Origin: Neolentinus lepideus HHB14362 ss-1
Lineage: Eukaryota > Basidiomycota > Agaricomycetes > Gloeophyllales > Gloeophyllaceae
Assembly (NCBI GenBank): GCA_001632425.1
Contig: KV425686.1
Coordinates: 1 to 34,104, forward strand
Length of the DNA: 34,104 bases
Reading direction: 5' to 3'
The notes under the pieces are model-generated. The model did not search any database, was not told the origin of the DNA, and worked only from the letters and a program-made list of their open reading frames with translations. Below, in pieces: positions 22,876-32,820 of the stretch. The position numbers were made by a program, and so were the translations under genes. Each line of letters starts with the position of its first letter. Within the stretch, counting starts at the first letter, position 1.

Positions 22876-24014
22876 CCTCCTTCTGGTTATACAACTAGTT
22901 TCTTCTCAATACCTCGACGGCCCTTGACATCTAAGTCTGGGTGAACAGCATAGGTCTATTGCTATATTAGCGAGACCTATTGACAAGAACCATCTCCTGA
23001 AGAGACTTTTCCTAACACATGCCCTGGCACGTACGGGCCATCATGAGGATCTCTCGCCCAGAGTGCTGAGCTTGGGACCCAGTTTTCGGACCGCATGTAG
23101 CCAGTTCCCTCTCATCCGAGGTTTGGTCTCACGTTGTCCTCTCCGCATCAAGGCTGGCCAGGAATTTCGCTACTCTGCTCTTCCTCAAGTGTCTCAACAC
23201 ATTGATGCTCCGATTCCGCCAGCGTCACTGTATTTGATCAACCATCTCCCCGACACGGTGATATCGACGGATCCGACCCAGAGTTGGGACTGTATTGCTT
23301 ATAAGTGCTCCACAGGCTCCTCCACTTCTCGACCGTACACTTTCTCTTCAGCAACGGTATTTTGGGAAGATTGGCGTACGGGCTGGAAGCGTTCTCAGCT
23401 GCTGGGTCAAATTCAATGTCACAGTCCTGCAAGATCTCGGCCAGTAATAGTGAGCACTGATCCTCGTCTACTCTGCCCTGTCGTACAAGCGAACACCCTT
23501 GTTACGGCTCGTCGATTACGTGGTCCGGTTTGCCATCAAGTGCGAAACTCCTGTAGTGGTGATGTGCGTGTGAATAGAAACGCTTGGGTGGCCTGGAGTC
23601 CAAGTGTTGCTGTGTTTGCTATACGTGGTCCCCAGGTCTCCCCGCGTCACTTGCGCGAAGAATGCACTTTTGTTCAGATACATCGATTTCTCTCTCGGTG
23701 TGAGTTCATCCACCCTCGTCACTAAGCTCTTTGCAGAAACGGTGCATGAAATCTCCAACACGGCAATGTCATCTATATGCAGTCTTTCACCGTCTGCTTC
23801 ATCGATCTCGGACCCGGATAGCCAGCGTGAGTGACTGCATCGTCCGCGACACGACTTCACCTCGGCTAGCTTCATCCATCGTATCATCACCCTGCTCCAC
23901 GCCCATCCTCTGCATCACCACCTACGTACCGGACATCTCATGCCTTTCAAACATCGTACACGTCTCCAATATCCGCCCGCCTTCATCATCTCCCTTACAC
24001 TCCTCAGAATCTTG
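22876..24014. other. Gene-poor region, 1.1 kb
   Basis: A 220-residue frame (23063-23725, +) is open but shows no domain and is overlapped by open frames on the other strand. I do not support a gene here. Confidence 0.4.
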
Positions 24015-24240
24015 TCACCCCTCTTTCCGATCCCATCCTGCTCCACCACTCGTGAAGGCGAACCGAACAACTCGTCCTCGTAACCGGCGATGTTCATACT
24101 CTCGGATAGTAAGATTTATGCTTTCGTGTGGGTTATCACAGGACTTATAGAGCTTCATCAGCTTCTCTATCAAGTTGCAGTCGTATATTTCCATGTTTGG
24201 TTGGAACCAAAACGTCATATATTTCTGCCGGTCAGGTGTG
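24015..24240 (-). pseudogene. C-terminal fragment of an F-box protein paralogue (frameshifted)
   Basis: The - strand reads FWFQPNMEIYD followed by LIEKLMKLYKSCDN and INLTIRE. These match the C-terminal region of the intact neighbour (LWFRPTLYVD, FIERLLKPYQ, LRLTVRECV) and, more closely, the fragment at 27.6 kb (KLLKLYQSCDN, IRLTIRDCV). Similarity stops after LTIRE, and upstream the frame is broken by stops. The F-box part is missing. It is a relic of a duplicated F-box gene. Confidence 0.7.
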
Positions 24241-24759
24241 CGCTGCCTCGCCTGTACGTCTCGCCTTCCTCACAGATCTTGGCGATTTTTCACGTCTTGG
24301 TCCAGAGCTGATGGTGCGTTCGCGAACTACAAGTATCTCTAAATTTAAGGACTAGTCCTAAGAACACGATAGGATTAGTCCAAGGACACGCGATATATGA
24401 CGTCGGTATGTTTAGAGAAGTCGGGCTTTGTGAGTATTTGTGGCGTTTACGCGTGTGGATAGAGCGGGGACGGTACATCGATGGCATCGATGCAATTCTA
24501 TTTTATCCCTTCTCTACTACCTCCTTACCCACACGTAGGCGTTGCAGTCGCTATGCGAAACGAACGTCTCGTTCTCAGAGAACAAACCAAGATTCTGCTT
24601 TCATCGTAGGAAACAACGGAACACTCCTGTTGCCGCACAGTAACATCAGTACGTCGTATCGACGCGTCAATGACATTGACCTATTTTTTGATGCGGAAAG
24701 GGCCACTGTGTAACGGAGTATAATCGCTGGTCCACTCTATTCTAGTGTCTCAGATCAAA

Positions 24760-24800
24760 GCGTCGCTAAAGCGTCGCTAAAGCGTCGCTAAAGCGTTGCG
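24760..24800. repeat. 11-bp tandem repeat, about 3.7 units
   Basis: GCGTCGCTAAA is repeated three times perfectly, with a fourth partial unit (GCGTTGCG). It lies about 100 bp downstream of the F-box gene stop codon, possibly in its 3' flank. Confidence 0.85.
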
Positions 24801-24901
24801 AACATAAGAAACTATCCGACGCGACAGCATTCCAAACCCGAGCTGGTCACCCATTTTTGTGCTCTAAGAATTCACCGAGTCCGTAGTACGAATCGCAGCC
24901 C

Positions 24902-26530
24902 TCAGTAGTCTGGGTCCTTTTCATTCTCCTCCGTGTCAGCCAGATATCCGGCTCCTCCATCGTCCCAGAGTTCAATCTCGTCCTCCCCGTCCTCATCCCA
25001 ATCCACGTTCCTCCTCCCAAACACCCTCCGGAGCCGCCTAATATCCTCATCGAAGACGTTGACGCACTCCCGTACTGTAAGTCTTAGAGATTTGGACGGT
25101 TTCCCGCCGAGCTGATAAGGCTTCAGAAGCCTTTCTATGAAGTCGTCCCCAGCGCTCATGCTGTCGACGTACAGCGTTGGTCGGAACCAAAGGTGCCGTA
25201 AGGCAACGTCTCGGAGCACTGGGAACAACGGCTGTCTGATTGCCCCTGGTGCATCCGGGACAAACATGCCATCTGCAAAAGCGGTGCTGTGCTCTCCTGA
25301 AATCTCAAGACTTGTTATACCAGGCATAGACAAGAATAGCGAAGTCCATGAAACCAGCTCGTCGACGGTGTCCCCTGTCGCACTATCAACCGTCAGGTGC
25401 GTGACGGCGGGTGTGCCGCGCAGCAGATAGGTACGTAGCATGTGTACCACAATCTGCTCCTGCTCTCTTCCGAACCCGTCGAACCAGAAACATATGCCTC
25501 CCGACTGCGTCTCGTGCGTCGTACCACTAGCATCGGGAGTCAGCATGCAGTAGGAGGTTCCCGGCTCTTGATTGACGAGTGTCCAGCCTTTGATTGGGGT
25601 TCGTCTGTTAATGTAGGCGACAAGTTCTCCAGCAGCATCGAATTTGTGATTGAGGTTGCCATATGGGATAATCTTGAGGCATGGACATTCCAAAGACGGT
25701 GCGTCGAGGATCCAGAGTATTTCTATCTCCGTGGGGCCGCAAAAGGTGTAGAGAACCAGAGATGCTAAAACCGGTAAAAAAACTGCCTGACGAGTGTTGG
25801 GGCTTGGCACCATCTGGACGCCTAGTGTCAGTGATTCCAGTGTGACCATCTCCCGTAGGATGCCCATTACTTGAGAAATGGTGGGAGACCACTCGACATT
25901 GACAAGCGTCAGCGATGTTAACTGCGGTAAGGACGGAAGGAGGAGGGGTTTCAGGTCATCGTAGTGAAAGCCAGAGAACCAGAGCCTCCGAAACTTGTCA
26001 GACGAGAAACGTCGGGATAGAACATCGGTCCGTTCTGTCCTCAAGCCATCCCTCCGTATCTCCAATTCCTCGAGCTGGGAGGTCTGACCGTAGGTAGTTG
26101 CTGACTCCAGCCTTTCCCAGACGGCGCACGAGATCTCCGTCAGACGTAGTGACCGTAATCTGAAGGCATGGACCATAATCATGTCCAGCTTCGTTACGTC
26201 AGAAGTGTCGTCCGCGCTCGCCAGAGTCCCCTTGATGGTCAAAGGCCGGTTTATAGATCGAACGAGAAAAGCCTCAAGCGACTTGACGCTCCCTATGGCT
26301 ACTTCTGCCCAAACTTCAGCATGCCGTTCTATCGCGTTTCTCCACTTGCGACATACACCTAGGACGGGGAACCAGTTTCGTGCCGGGGCTGGCTCGTCTT
26401 GTTGAGTCTTCACGCCTTGGACCACATACGATGCTATCTCTCCTATGATATGGTCCGGTGCATCTCGTATAAATATCTTTGGCGGGCGATAGTTGCTCAT
26501 GTCCACGTCGGCTGCCTTCGTAGTCGTCAT
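24902..26530 (-). CDS. F-box / leucine-rich protein, intact
   Basis: A single open exon encodes 542 aa from ATG at 26530 to a stop at 24902. Residues of roughly 18-80 form an F-box-like region (DAPDHIIGEIASYV, then VLGVCRKWRNAIERHAEVW), which in this family binds Skp1 in an SCF ubiquitin ligase. The middle is leucine-rich with irregular LRR-like strands (SLRLTEIS, LTSLTLVNVEWS, LESLTLGVQ). The C-terminus is acidic, with WDDGGAGYLADTEEN. A frame continues upstream of the ATG but crosses a good acceptor (TTGCAG), so I chose the ATG just after it. Such F-box genes are numerous and fast-evolving in Agaricomycetes. Two C-terminal fragments of paralogues flank it. The target is unknown. Confidence 0.85.
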   Translation of the reverse strand: MTTTKAADVDMSNYRPPKIFIRDAPDHIIGEIASYVVQGVKTQQDEPAPARNWFPVLGVCRKWRNAIERHAEVWAEVAIGSVKSLEAFLVRSINRPLTIKGTLASADDTSDVTKLDMIMVHAFRLRSLRLTEISCAVWERLESATTYGQTSQLEELEIRRDGLRTERTDVLSRRFSSDKFRRLWFSGFHYDDLKPLLLPSLPQLTSLTLVNVEWSPTISQVMGILREMVTLESLTLGVQMVPSPNTRQAVFLPVLASLVLYTFCGPTEIEILWILDAPSLECPCLKIIPYGNLNHKFDAAGELVAYINRRTPIKGWTLVNQEPGTSYCMLTPDASGTTHETQSGGICFWFDGFGREQEQIVVHMLRTYLLRGTPAVTHLTVDSATGDTVDELVSWTSLFLSMPGITSLEISGEHSTAFADGMFVPDAPGAIRQPLFPVLRDVALRHLWFRPTLYVDSMSAGDDFIERLLKPYQLGGKPSKSLRLTVRECVNVFDEDIRRLRRVFGRRNVDWDEDGEDEIELWDDGGAGYLADTEENEKDPDY

Positions 26531-26533
26531 CTT

Positions 26534-26588
26534 CTGCAAGGAGAGGTGGTGAGACTGAGTGTGGCAGATGAGAATGCACAAGACTTAC
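26534..26588 (-). other. Leader intron of the F-box gene
   Basis: Just before the F-box ATG the - strand has a strong donor (GTAAGT, 26588-26583) and an acceptor (CTCCTTGCAG, ending at 26534), 55 nt apart, the normal intron size here. The upstream exon has no ATG, so it is a 5' UTR intron. It also explains why the open frame seems to extend past the start. Confidence 0.65.
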
Positions 26589-27590
26589 ATTATTGTTGGG
26601 ATGATAGATAGGACGAGGGCTTCGAAGATAAAGTTATGTAGTATTCTTGAGGATTTAGATATTTAGTTGCCTGCGAGCTATTGATGTAGTTTGATGAGTA
26701 GCCGTCGATGTCGACGCCGAATGTAGTAGGCCGATGATGTAGTATTCGCGATCTAGTAGCGGCTAAAATATAATGTAATTCACCAAGAGATATTGTGGAA
26801 GCAGTAATTTTAACAGAGCGGATAGGATGTAACAGAACGCAGTGTGTCTGGTAAGAAAAGAAGAGAGATGCGGTGCGGCGCCTTTGAACCAACGGCCACG
26901 GTCCAGCACGTGACCGTGTTTTCGTGTGGCAGACTCTGAACGCCACCTTCAATAATTCTCCTCTGACAACTCTGTACGAATGCTGCAATTTCAATGGCAC
27001 AGAATTATATGTAGCATGTATAAAGATACCCAGAACAGCGGGCATCGATTCGCGCCCAGCGGCCTATGTGCAAATCCACACTCGAGTCGACGAGTCGGCG
27101 CTAGTTGATGCAGGTGTAAGCCGGGCGTGCGGCTTCACTCGGCGGCTCAGACACGCGCTGTGTGGACCACGCTGTATTGATCTAGCGTAGAGTACACGAT
27201 AACAAGGGCGAAAACAGTAGACTAAGGAAAAGGGCAAGAACTCCGCAATGAAGCGACAAAAGTGTGGAGTCTGAAATGTGAAGGTAAATCGCGGAGTAAT
27301 CCGCTGGCGGGATTACAGCAGGGTATATATTCAGTAGTATCAAATATTACACTATTTAAAGCATTTTTCAAGTCTGAGCCTCATATGCCTAGGCTACTTT
27401 CATGCGACCAACATTGCTTTCTCGAGTGTGGCACTAATCAGTGGGATAGGTATATGCCAGTCAGGAGTGATAGATTTGAGCGGATATACCGAAGAATGAC
27501 GCTCACTCAACACAGGTTTCTGTTAGTCTCGAGATTTCGGGCCATTGGAGTACCTGCTTCTGGTTTGGCCTCTGTCGTCTCGGAACCAGG
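26589..27590. other. Spacer between F-box gene and F-box fragment, 1 kb
   Basis: The left part must include the promoter of the F-box gene. No other coding region is supported. Confidence 0.45.
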
Positions 27591-28055
27591 ATGGATGTAT
27601 GGTATTCGCTGTTCCCTGACCTTCAGGAGGTCATACTATGCCACATGTGGTTCTGGCGGGCGCCCGATGTCTATTTGGAGCCCGGCAAGGGTGAATTTGT
27701 ACAAAAGCTGCTAAAGCTGTATCAATCATGTGACAACTCGCAAAGACGAATCAGACTTACAATCCGCGATTGCGTAAAATTGTCCGACGAGGACATTGCG
27801 CAGATCGAGGACTCATTCACTCTAGAAGGTGTGGTTTGGGACGGAGTACGCATTTGGAAGAATAGCGCCGATGAAGATGATACTAACATTCCTGAAGAGG
27901 AAGTATTTGTAAATGATGGAGGCGCTGAATACCTTGTGGACACAGAGGAAGACGACTGGGACGATTGAGATGATCCTGAGGATGAGGTGTCCGTGAATGA
28001 TGTAGGCACCGGCTACGTTGCTGACACCGAGGAAGACGGCTGGGATGAGGATTAG
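27591..28055 (+). pseudogene. C-terminal fragment of an F-box protein paralogue, with duplicated tail
   Basis: The + strand reads SLFPDLQEVILCHMWFW, KLLKLYQSCDN, RIRLTIRDCVKLSDEDI and a tail VFVNDGGAEYLVDTEED. This corresponds to the C-terminal quarter of the intact F-box gene, but no F-box or LRR part precedes it. The first in-frame stop is at 27966-27968. In the same frame the next 28 codons repeat the tail (VSVNDVGTGYVADTEED) and end at TAG 28053-28055. The tail has thus been duplicated in tandem with an 84-nt period, and the upstream copy carries the stop. It could be translated as a 126-residue protein, but is more likely a relic. Confidence 0.7.
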
Positions 28056-28925
28056 GAAACTAGATAACTAGCATTAGAAGACTATATGTATGGGAACGAA
28101 CTATAGCCGAGCTCTCAAATATTGTTGCTTCTTCGAGACTTGTATGGATTGTTTTGAAATTGCGCCTTTGAAGTATCCCCAAGCGACTAGGACATACCAG
28201 CGACGACTGTGAGGGTGTCCAGAATCTTCCCTAGAGAGTTCAGCAAGCCTTCAACCCGCGTATACGAGTCTCCATCCAACACACTGCTCTGCGAAAGAGG
28301 CTGGGTATACGCAGCGGATCATCTCGTGTTGACGAACACAAGGAGAATGGGAGTCTGCACCCTCGCATTCGAGTGACACTTTACGCCAATCCCAATGTCG
28401 TGTTCTGATCGATAGGATGGCAAGATGATGGTGACCTGTGGCGGTCGGAGAGAAACGCTACTCTGATTGGTGAATGTCGCAGTCTTGCCATATTGAGGCG
28501 AGGGTAATGGGTGCGCACCTAATCATGCAAGACCCTGTGCGTGTGGATCAATGTCCGTCCTGTCGGTCGGGACTCGGCGCTGGCTCGGATATAGATCTAC
28601 TTCGGGACGACGTCAAGAGTTACTGCCGATACCATCAGATAAAGTCAATTGGAACATTTCAATGGTCTTTGCCTCGAGATGTAATAACGTTCGTAGATGT
28701 GACCTCCTGGAGAAAATACGAGACAGAGACTTTTCAAGCACAAAGCAGAGAATGCCGATGTCGACGATTGCTGCTCTCGTGCGGGCAGGGTCGATATCGA
28801 GAAAGTCAAAATCTGAAAATTCTTGTACTACGTACTAACGCGGTAGAGGCCACATGCACGCGCCACAAATATATACTTGTGGTAGAGGGCCACTGCTCCA
28901 CATGGCATGGGTACGAGTCCTGAGG
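28056..28925. other. Gene-poor region, 0.87 kb
   Basis: A 149-residue frame (28474-28923, +) has no recognisable motif. No gene is supported. Confidence 0.4.
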
Positions 28926-28980
28926 TCACTTGTTACATTTTCTGAGTATATTATAATAATTATCAGAAATTTTTGTACTT

Positions 28981-29567
28981 CATTATAATTGAAAAATGGT
29001 CTAAAATGGATTGTTAATCCCATTTTAGTCCATCTTTCTGCTGGTAATCAATTATAATGTGGCATGGAAAGTCCCAACAATATCACTGTAGCTATTGATT
29101 CCCCTCTACTGTGCCACCCACTACAAACTGTTGTTGTAGTAGGATTCCCTCAGTAAGAAGCCCTGCTGAGTGTGCACCGGGTATCCTGAAAGCAAAGAAA
29201 ACACTAAAAATACAAAAATATTCCAAATAATGCACATGCATAGCATAAGCTGATATTGAGAAGCAGGAAGAAAATTGAACAAGTCCAAGAAAGTTATGCA
29301 GTAAATATTGAGGGCAGACACTAAAAAATGACTTTGTCATGAGTTTGTAGTGATCACTACAAGCAGACTAATAATTTACTCCACAGAACGTTCCACTGAT
29401 TGCTCATCTTGAGTGTATATAAACATGCCTTCACACATGTCAGAAACTTCTGCACCTGATTATAATGGATTACCAGGGGAAAGAAGGTTTTAAATGGGAT
29501 TAAATGGGATTAAAAGTCTATTTTAATCTTATCTCAATCCATTTTTGGCGATTTTTTAATTATAATG
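28981..29567. mobile_element. Non-autonomous element with imperfect inverted-repeat arms of about 80-110 bp
   Basis: The left arm (28981-29059) begins CATTATAATT. The right arm (29459-29567) ends with its perfect complement AATTATAATG. The arms also share AAAATGGATTG, TTAATCCCATTT and CTGGTAATC.ATTATAAT in inverted order. Similar CAGAAATTTTTG blocks sit just outside each end. The interior (about 29112-29455) is the AT-shifted copy of a promoter-like segment also found at 30502-30895. No transposase is present. Confidence 0.65.
29112..29455. repeat. Promoter-like duplicated segment, copy A (inside the element)
   Basis: This aligns in the same orientation with 30502-30895. Shared features are GCCACCCACTACAAAC, CTAAAAATACAAAAATATTC, ATATTGAGAAG, GAGTTTGTAGTGA and GTATATAAAC. 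It starts with CACTACAAACT and contains the inverse, AGTTTGTAGTG, about 230 bp later, followed by the perfect palindrome GTAGTGATCACTAC. CACTA-class transposon ends look like this, but matching 3-bp target duplications were not seen. Confidence 0.65.
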
Positions 29568-29599
29568 GGATACAGAAATTTTTGACAACTTCAGGACTC

Positions 29600-30405
29600 A
29601 TAGAAATTACCATATTTAGAAGGTACAAACAATCAACCAAATAAATGTGCCAGCCACCCTGGGCTGTACAAATGTTTCTGATATTTTTAGCAAATTTTCC
29701 GGTTTTCTGAGCAGAAATATGAGTGATTGATGACCAATGATGTAATCTGCATGTAAAATCTCACAGGACTTTCATGCCATCTATGTCATGCTGGTATCCC
29801 ATGTTCACTCAATGAGCCCACTAATAAAGCCAGTAGACCAGTATAAGGTAAAAGAGAGATATACAATATCAATATTCACCGTATTTGGAAGGTATAACCA
29901 AACAAATAAACAAAATGTATATGTACCAGTTGGTTGTACAAAATTTTCCGATATTTTTAGCAAATTTTCCAATTTTCTGAGCAGAAATACCAGATATTGG
30001 TGACCAATGATGTAAACAGTGTGTAAAATCTCACAAGATTTTAATGCTATCTATGTCATTCTCTACACACTCAATGAACAGACTAATAATGCCAGTAGAC
30101 CAGTATAAGGTAAGAAAGATACATACAACATCAATAATTACCATATTTGGAAGGTGTGCACAAACAAGTAAACAATCAAATGGGTGGGTACCAGCCACCT
30201 TGTACAAATTTTTCTGATATTTTTTAGCAAATTTTCCGATTTTTCTCAGTGGAAATACCAGCTATTGGTGACCAATGACATAAACAGTGTGTAAAATCTT
30301 GCGGAACTTTCATGTTGTCTATGTCATTCTCTTCCTGGTATCCCAGGCCCACTCAATGAACTGACTGGTGAAGTCAGTAGGCAATTACAAGCTAAGATTA
30401 TACAC
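29600..30405. repeat. Three-copy tandem repeat, unit about 265 bp
   Basis: Three successive units start at about 29612, 29881 and 30143 (periods 269 and 262). Each has ATATTT.GAAGGT, GATATTTTTAGCAAATTTTCC, GACCAATGA, GTGTAAAATCT and CACTCAATGA in the same order. A reading frame at 29788-30003 runs through it but is not conserved between units. Confidence 0.9.
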
Positions 30406-30501
30406 TAGAGTCTAGTAAGCTTGAAGCCCTTTGTGACCCGCGCGAGCGAGCATCTGGCCAATCAGAGGCCAGCATTTGGAATCGACGCCGCGCGACGCCG
30501 C

Positions 30502-30895
30502 GCCACCCACTACAAACCGTCGTTGGTTCCCACAGTAAGAAACGCCTCTAAGAGTGTACTGCACCTCCTGAATGCAAATAAAACGCTAAAAATACAAAAA
30601 TATTCTTAATAACGCAAATATATACCAAAAGCTTATATTGAGAAGTACGGAGAAAATGAAGCAAGTCTATGAAAATGAGGAAGAAAATATCGAGAAATGA
30701 GACTACAAAACGAGTTTGTAGTGACTTTGTAGTGACGACTACAAGCGGACTTTGAATCGGACATCCAACATTCTAGTCAATACTACAAAGTTTTCACGTA
30801 CCGATTACTCGGCAGGGTATTCCCACGGGCTCATCGTTCGGCAGAGCGCTCATTCTGAGCGTATATAAACGCTTTCCTTCGTACCTCAGGACTCG
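30502..30895. repeat. Promoter-like duplicated segment, copy B (CpG-retaining)
   Basis: This is the sister of 29112-29455, lying in CpG-rich surroundings. It keeps CG where copy A has TG or CA. It includes CACTACAAAC near its left end, GTTTGTAGTG near 30716, and a TATA box in GAGCGTATATAAACGC (about 30858-30873). It is followed by a short open frame. Confidence 0.65.
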
Positions 30896-30948
30896 TAACA
30901 CAGGCTCTTCCACCCCGCCATTGTTCGACGGCTTCTGTCCCAGTCGAG

Positions 30949-31298
30949 ATGAATGTGCAGGAAATGGAGTACAAAACCTGCCTGCACTGGTACGAGCAAA
31001 GAACAGGTAGACAGAATCGTCGGGCTGCTGACGCTTCATCAGTTGCGCGAGAGCTCACACAGCCATTAATGACGTTTACCACTCGCGGATGCTTCGATAT
31101 ATGAGGACGGATTCAGAAGAGAGGACATGGACTGAGATGCGGAATACAAAGATGCTCCTGAATAGAATGCATACGTGTACAGTGGATGATCCGGTTATCT
31201 GGTATATGGATCAGTTGATTAGAACTAGAAGAATAGATATATACGTGCGAAGTGCTCTAAGGCGTTATTGCGGTCTCATCGCAATTCGAAGACTTTAG
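30949..31298 (+). CDS. Possible small gene or relic, two overlapping short frames
   Basis: About 80 bp after the TATA box of copy B an ATG at 30949 opens a 51-residue frame (MNVQEMEYKTCLHWYEQRTG...) that ends at about 31104. A second frame of 69 residues starts at 31089 within its last codons. I recognise neither. They could be one frameshifted gene, a captured fragment, or chance. The support is only the position behind a TATA box. Confidence 0.2.
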
Positions 31299-31629
31299 CT
31301 GGACATTTCTGCGGCCGTGCTTTGGGACTTCATTCAGCGTCTCAAATGATGCCTAATTACTAACCCGATAAACGCGGTACAGCCCCGCTCAGCCACACAT
31401 GTACATTCCGCTGCAATATCAGCGACGTCGTGGTATATCCTACTGTGATGGACCTCGTCCCCCCGAAGCGCTCACAGACCATCACGGCTTCCACATGCCC
31501 AGTACTCCAGACATTTGGACCATTGATGCACCATGAGCAATTCGAGGCCAGTGCGTTGAGCCTGCTGAGGACTATCAAGGAACAATATCTCGTTTTCCTG
31601 CCACTCAAAACGTCGGTCCTACATCTGTA

Positions 31630-32103
31630 GTGCCGGTTGCTAAACCCGATGTGGACATGTGCACCGTAGACCACCAGCCAGCCAGAAGAGCTCCTGCTCA
31701 CAGAACTAGAAGTGTACGGTGCGGAGGTGCACGTTGCCGCAAGAAAATGCAGTCCCGTGTAGATCGCACCAGCAGTGGTAAGTCGGACGAACATTTGGTG
31801 TGGGATCAGCCTGATAGCCCAAGCTCGAACAGCAAGCAGATGTGTATACAACATCCAGTGCCTGTGGATAGGTAATCGCAGAACAGATAGCGAGTAATAG
31901 AGGCATGTCGAGAGCTATGCAAGAGAACTCACCATGACGAACAAAGCACGAGACGCTCCGCCAAGGTCCACTTCTCCTACCATCGACGCCAACAGTTTTC
32001 ATGGATGGAAGACGTAGTAGTGACCCCACGAGGACGAGGGATGGGGGCTGTTACAGTGTTGCAACGACCTGTACGCCGGATATATTGGCTAAGAGGTAGA
32101 CAG
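31630..32103. repeat. Duplicated segment, copy 2 (partner at 20317-20790)
   Basis: This is a direct-orientation copy of the segment at 20.3 kb, with shared blocks as noted there plus GAGAGCTATGCA and ACTCACCATGACG. The ACTCACCATGACG block reads on the - strand as an ATG followed at once by a GTGAGT-like donor, which hints at a former gene. No intact product is visible in either copy. Confidence 0.7.
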
Positions 32104-32568
32104 GTTTCGGAATCCCAAGACCGTCGAGAGAAATGGCAGACGGAGGACTGAGATCATATTGCGAATCTGCGCGTCTATGCCAGTGGTGAACGAGAACAGC
32201 TGGGGCCCGGACGGCAGAGACGGGATGTTTTTCATAACAGCGAGGGTCGTGTCCGGAGGCGTTGTTAGCAACTTGATGGGCGGAGAAAAGGGGAAGTCGG
32301 GGTCGTACTGGGCGCTTGGGCCGGAGGAAAGAGAGGGGTCTGGCTCAGTGTCGGACGGGCAGCTATTTGAAGAGGAAGACAAGGGTGAAGGGCGGCGAGT
32401 GACACGGGATCGAGGAATAGAGGTATCGACGATGTATGCAACTAGACGACATTTAGGAAGCCCTGAAGAGCGGGTAGCGGGAGGAGGGATTGGACAGTGA
32501 ATCGTCGAAAAAAAGAGATTTAAAAAGAGAAAAAGACCACCATTTTGTGCGCCCCTTGCGTTGTTCAC
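32089..32568 (-). CDS. Uncharacterised 159-residue open frame, doubtful
   Basis: The frame is Ser/Pro-rich (RRPSPLSSSSNSCPSDTEPDPS, shortened here) with no domain or signal peptide. The + strand is also open for 113 residues over the same DNA, so openness alone is weak evidence. It overlaps the edge of the duplicated segment. I list it because it is the longest frame on the right flank. Confidence 0.15.
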   Translation of the reverse strand: MNNARGAQNGGLFLFLNLFFSTIHCPIPPPATRSSGLPKCRLVAYIVDTSIPRSRVTRRPSPLSSSSNSCPSDTEPDPSLSSGPSAQYDPDFPFSPPIKLLTTPPDTTLAVMKNIPSLPSGPQLFSFTTGIDAQIRNMISVLRLPFLSTVLGFRNLSTS

Positions 32569-32716
32569 GTCTTAGGAGTCGGTAGAGTCAAATGAATTTC
32601 GAGATTCAGAGCACTTAGGCGTTCCGGGTCCCGAGATCGGGTAGTGGGATGAGGAGACGGACGGTGGGGCGGACTTCGTGTAAGCACGCGGGCTGCGGGT
32701 GGCCCAGAAAGTAAGA

Positions 32717-32820
32717 TACTACCTCCTAAGAGGTAGTACACCTATAAAAGAAAGGTTTGAGGCTGCCAGGACCCGCCGGCATCGAGACGGGCAGCGTAGC
32801 CTCATGTATCAAACAATAAA
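32717..32820 (+). promoter_or_regulatory. Hairpin, TATA box and polyadenylation signal, LTR-like arrangement
   Basis: A 9-bp-stem palindrome (TACTACCTC, loop CTAA, GAGGTAGTA, 32717-32738) is followed by CCTATAAAAG (32741-32750) and AATAAA (32815-32820). TATA box and AATAAA 65 bp apart recall the U3-R part of a retrotransposon LTR. I found no TG..CA ends, no second LTR and no gag or pol, so this is only suggestive. Confidence 0.25.

Larger units (their letters stand above)
28926..30420. other. AT-rich, CpG-depleted block
   Basis: Across about 1.5 kb I counted only about nine CG dinucleotides. The adjacent DNA to the right, starting GACCCGCGCGAGCGAGC at 30433, is CpG-rich. The block holds the inverted-repeat element 28981-29567 and the three-copy tandem repeat 29600-30405. 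Where it can be compared with a sister copy (30502-30895), CG in the sister is often TG or CA here, as expected from 5-methylcytosine deamination or RIP-like mutation of repeats. Confidence 0.75.

Noticed and set aside
23238..23432. Minus-strand frame with FDPAAE resembling FDAAGE of the F-box protein
   Set aside because: The match is only a few residues, and its position is out of order relative to the C-terminal fragment at 24.1 kb.
23063..23725. 220-residue open frame
   Set aside because: No motif is visible, the opposite strand is also partly open, and the composition looks like chance.
29119..29352. Complete CACTA-class transposon
   Set aside because: CACTACAAAC ends are present, but no 3-bp target duplication was found and similarity to the sister copy extends beyond both ends.
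32717..32738. Helitron 3' hairpin
   Set aside because: The palindrome is not followed by CTRR-T at the right distance on either strand, and no Rep/helicase is present.
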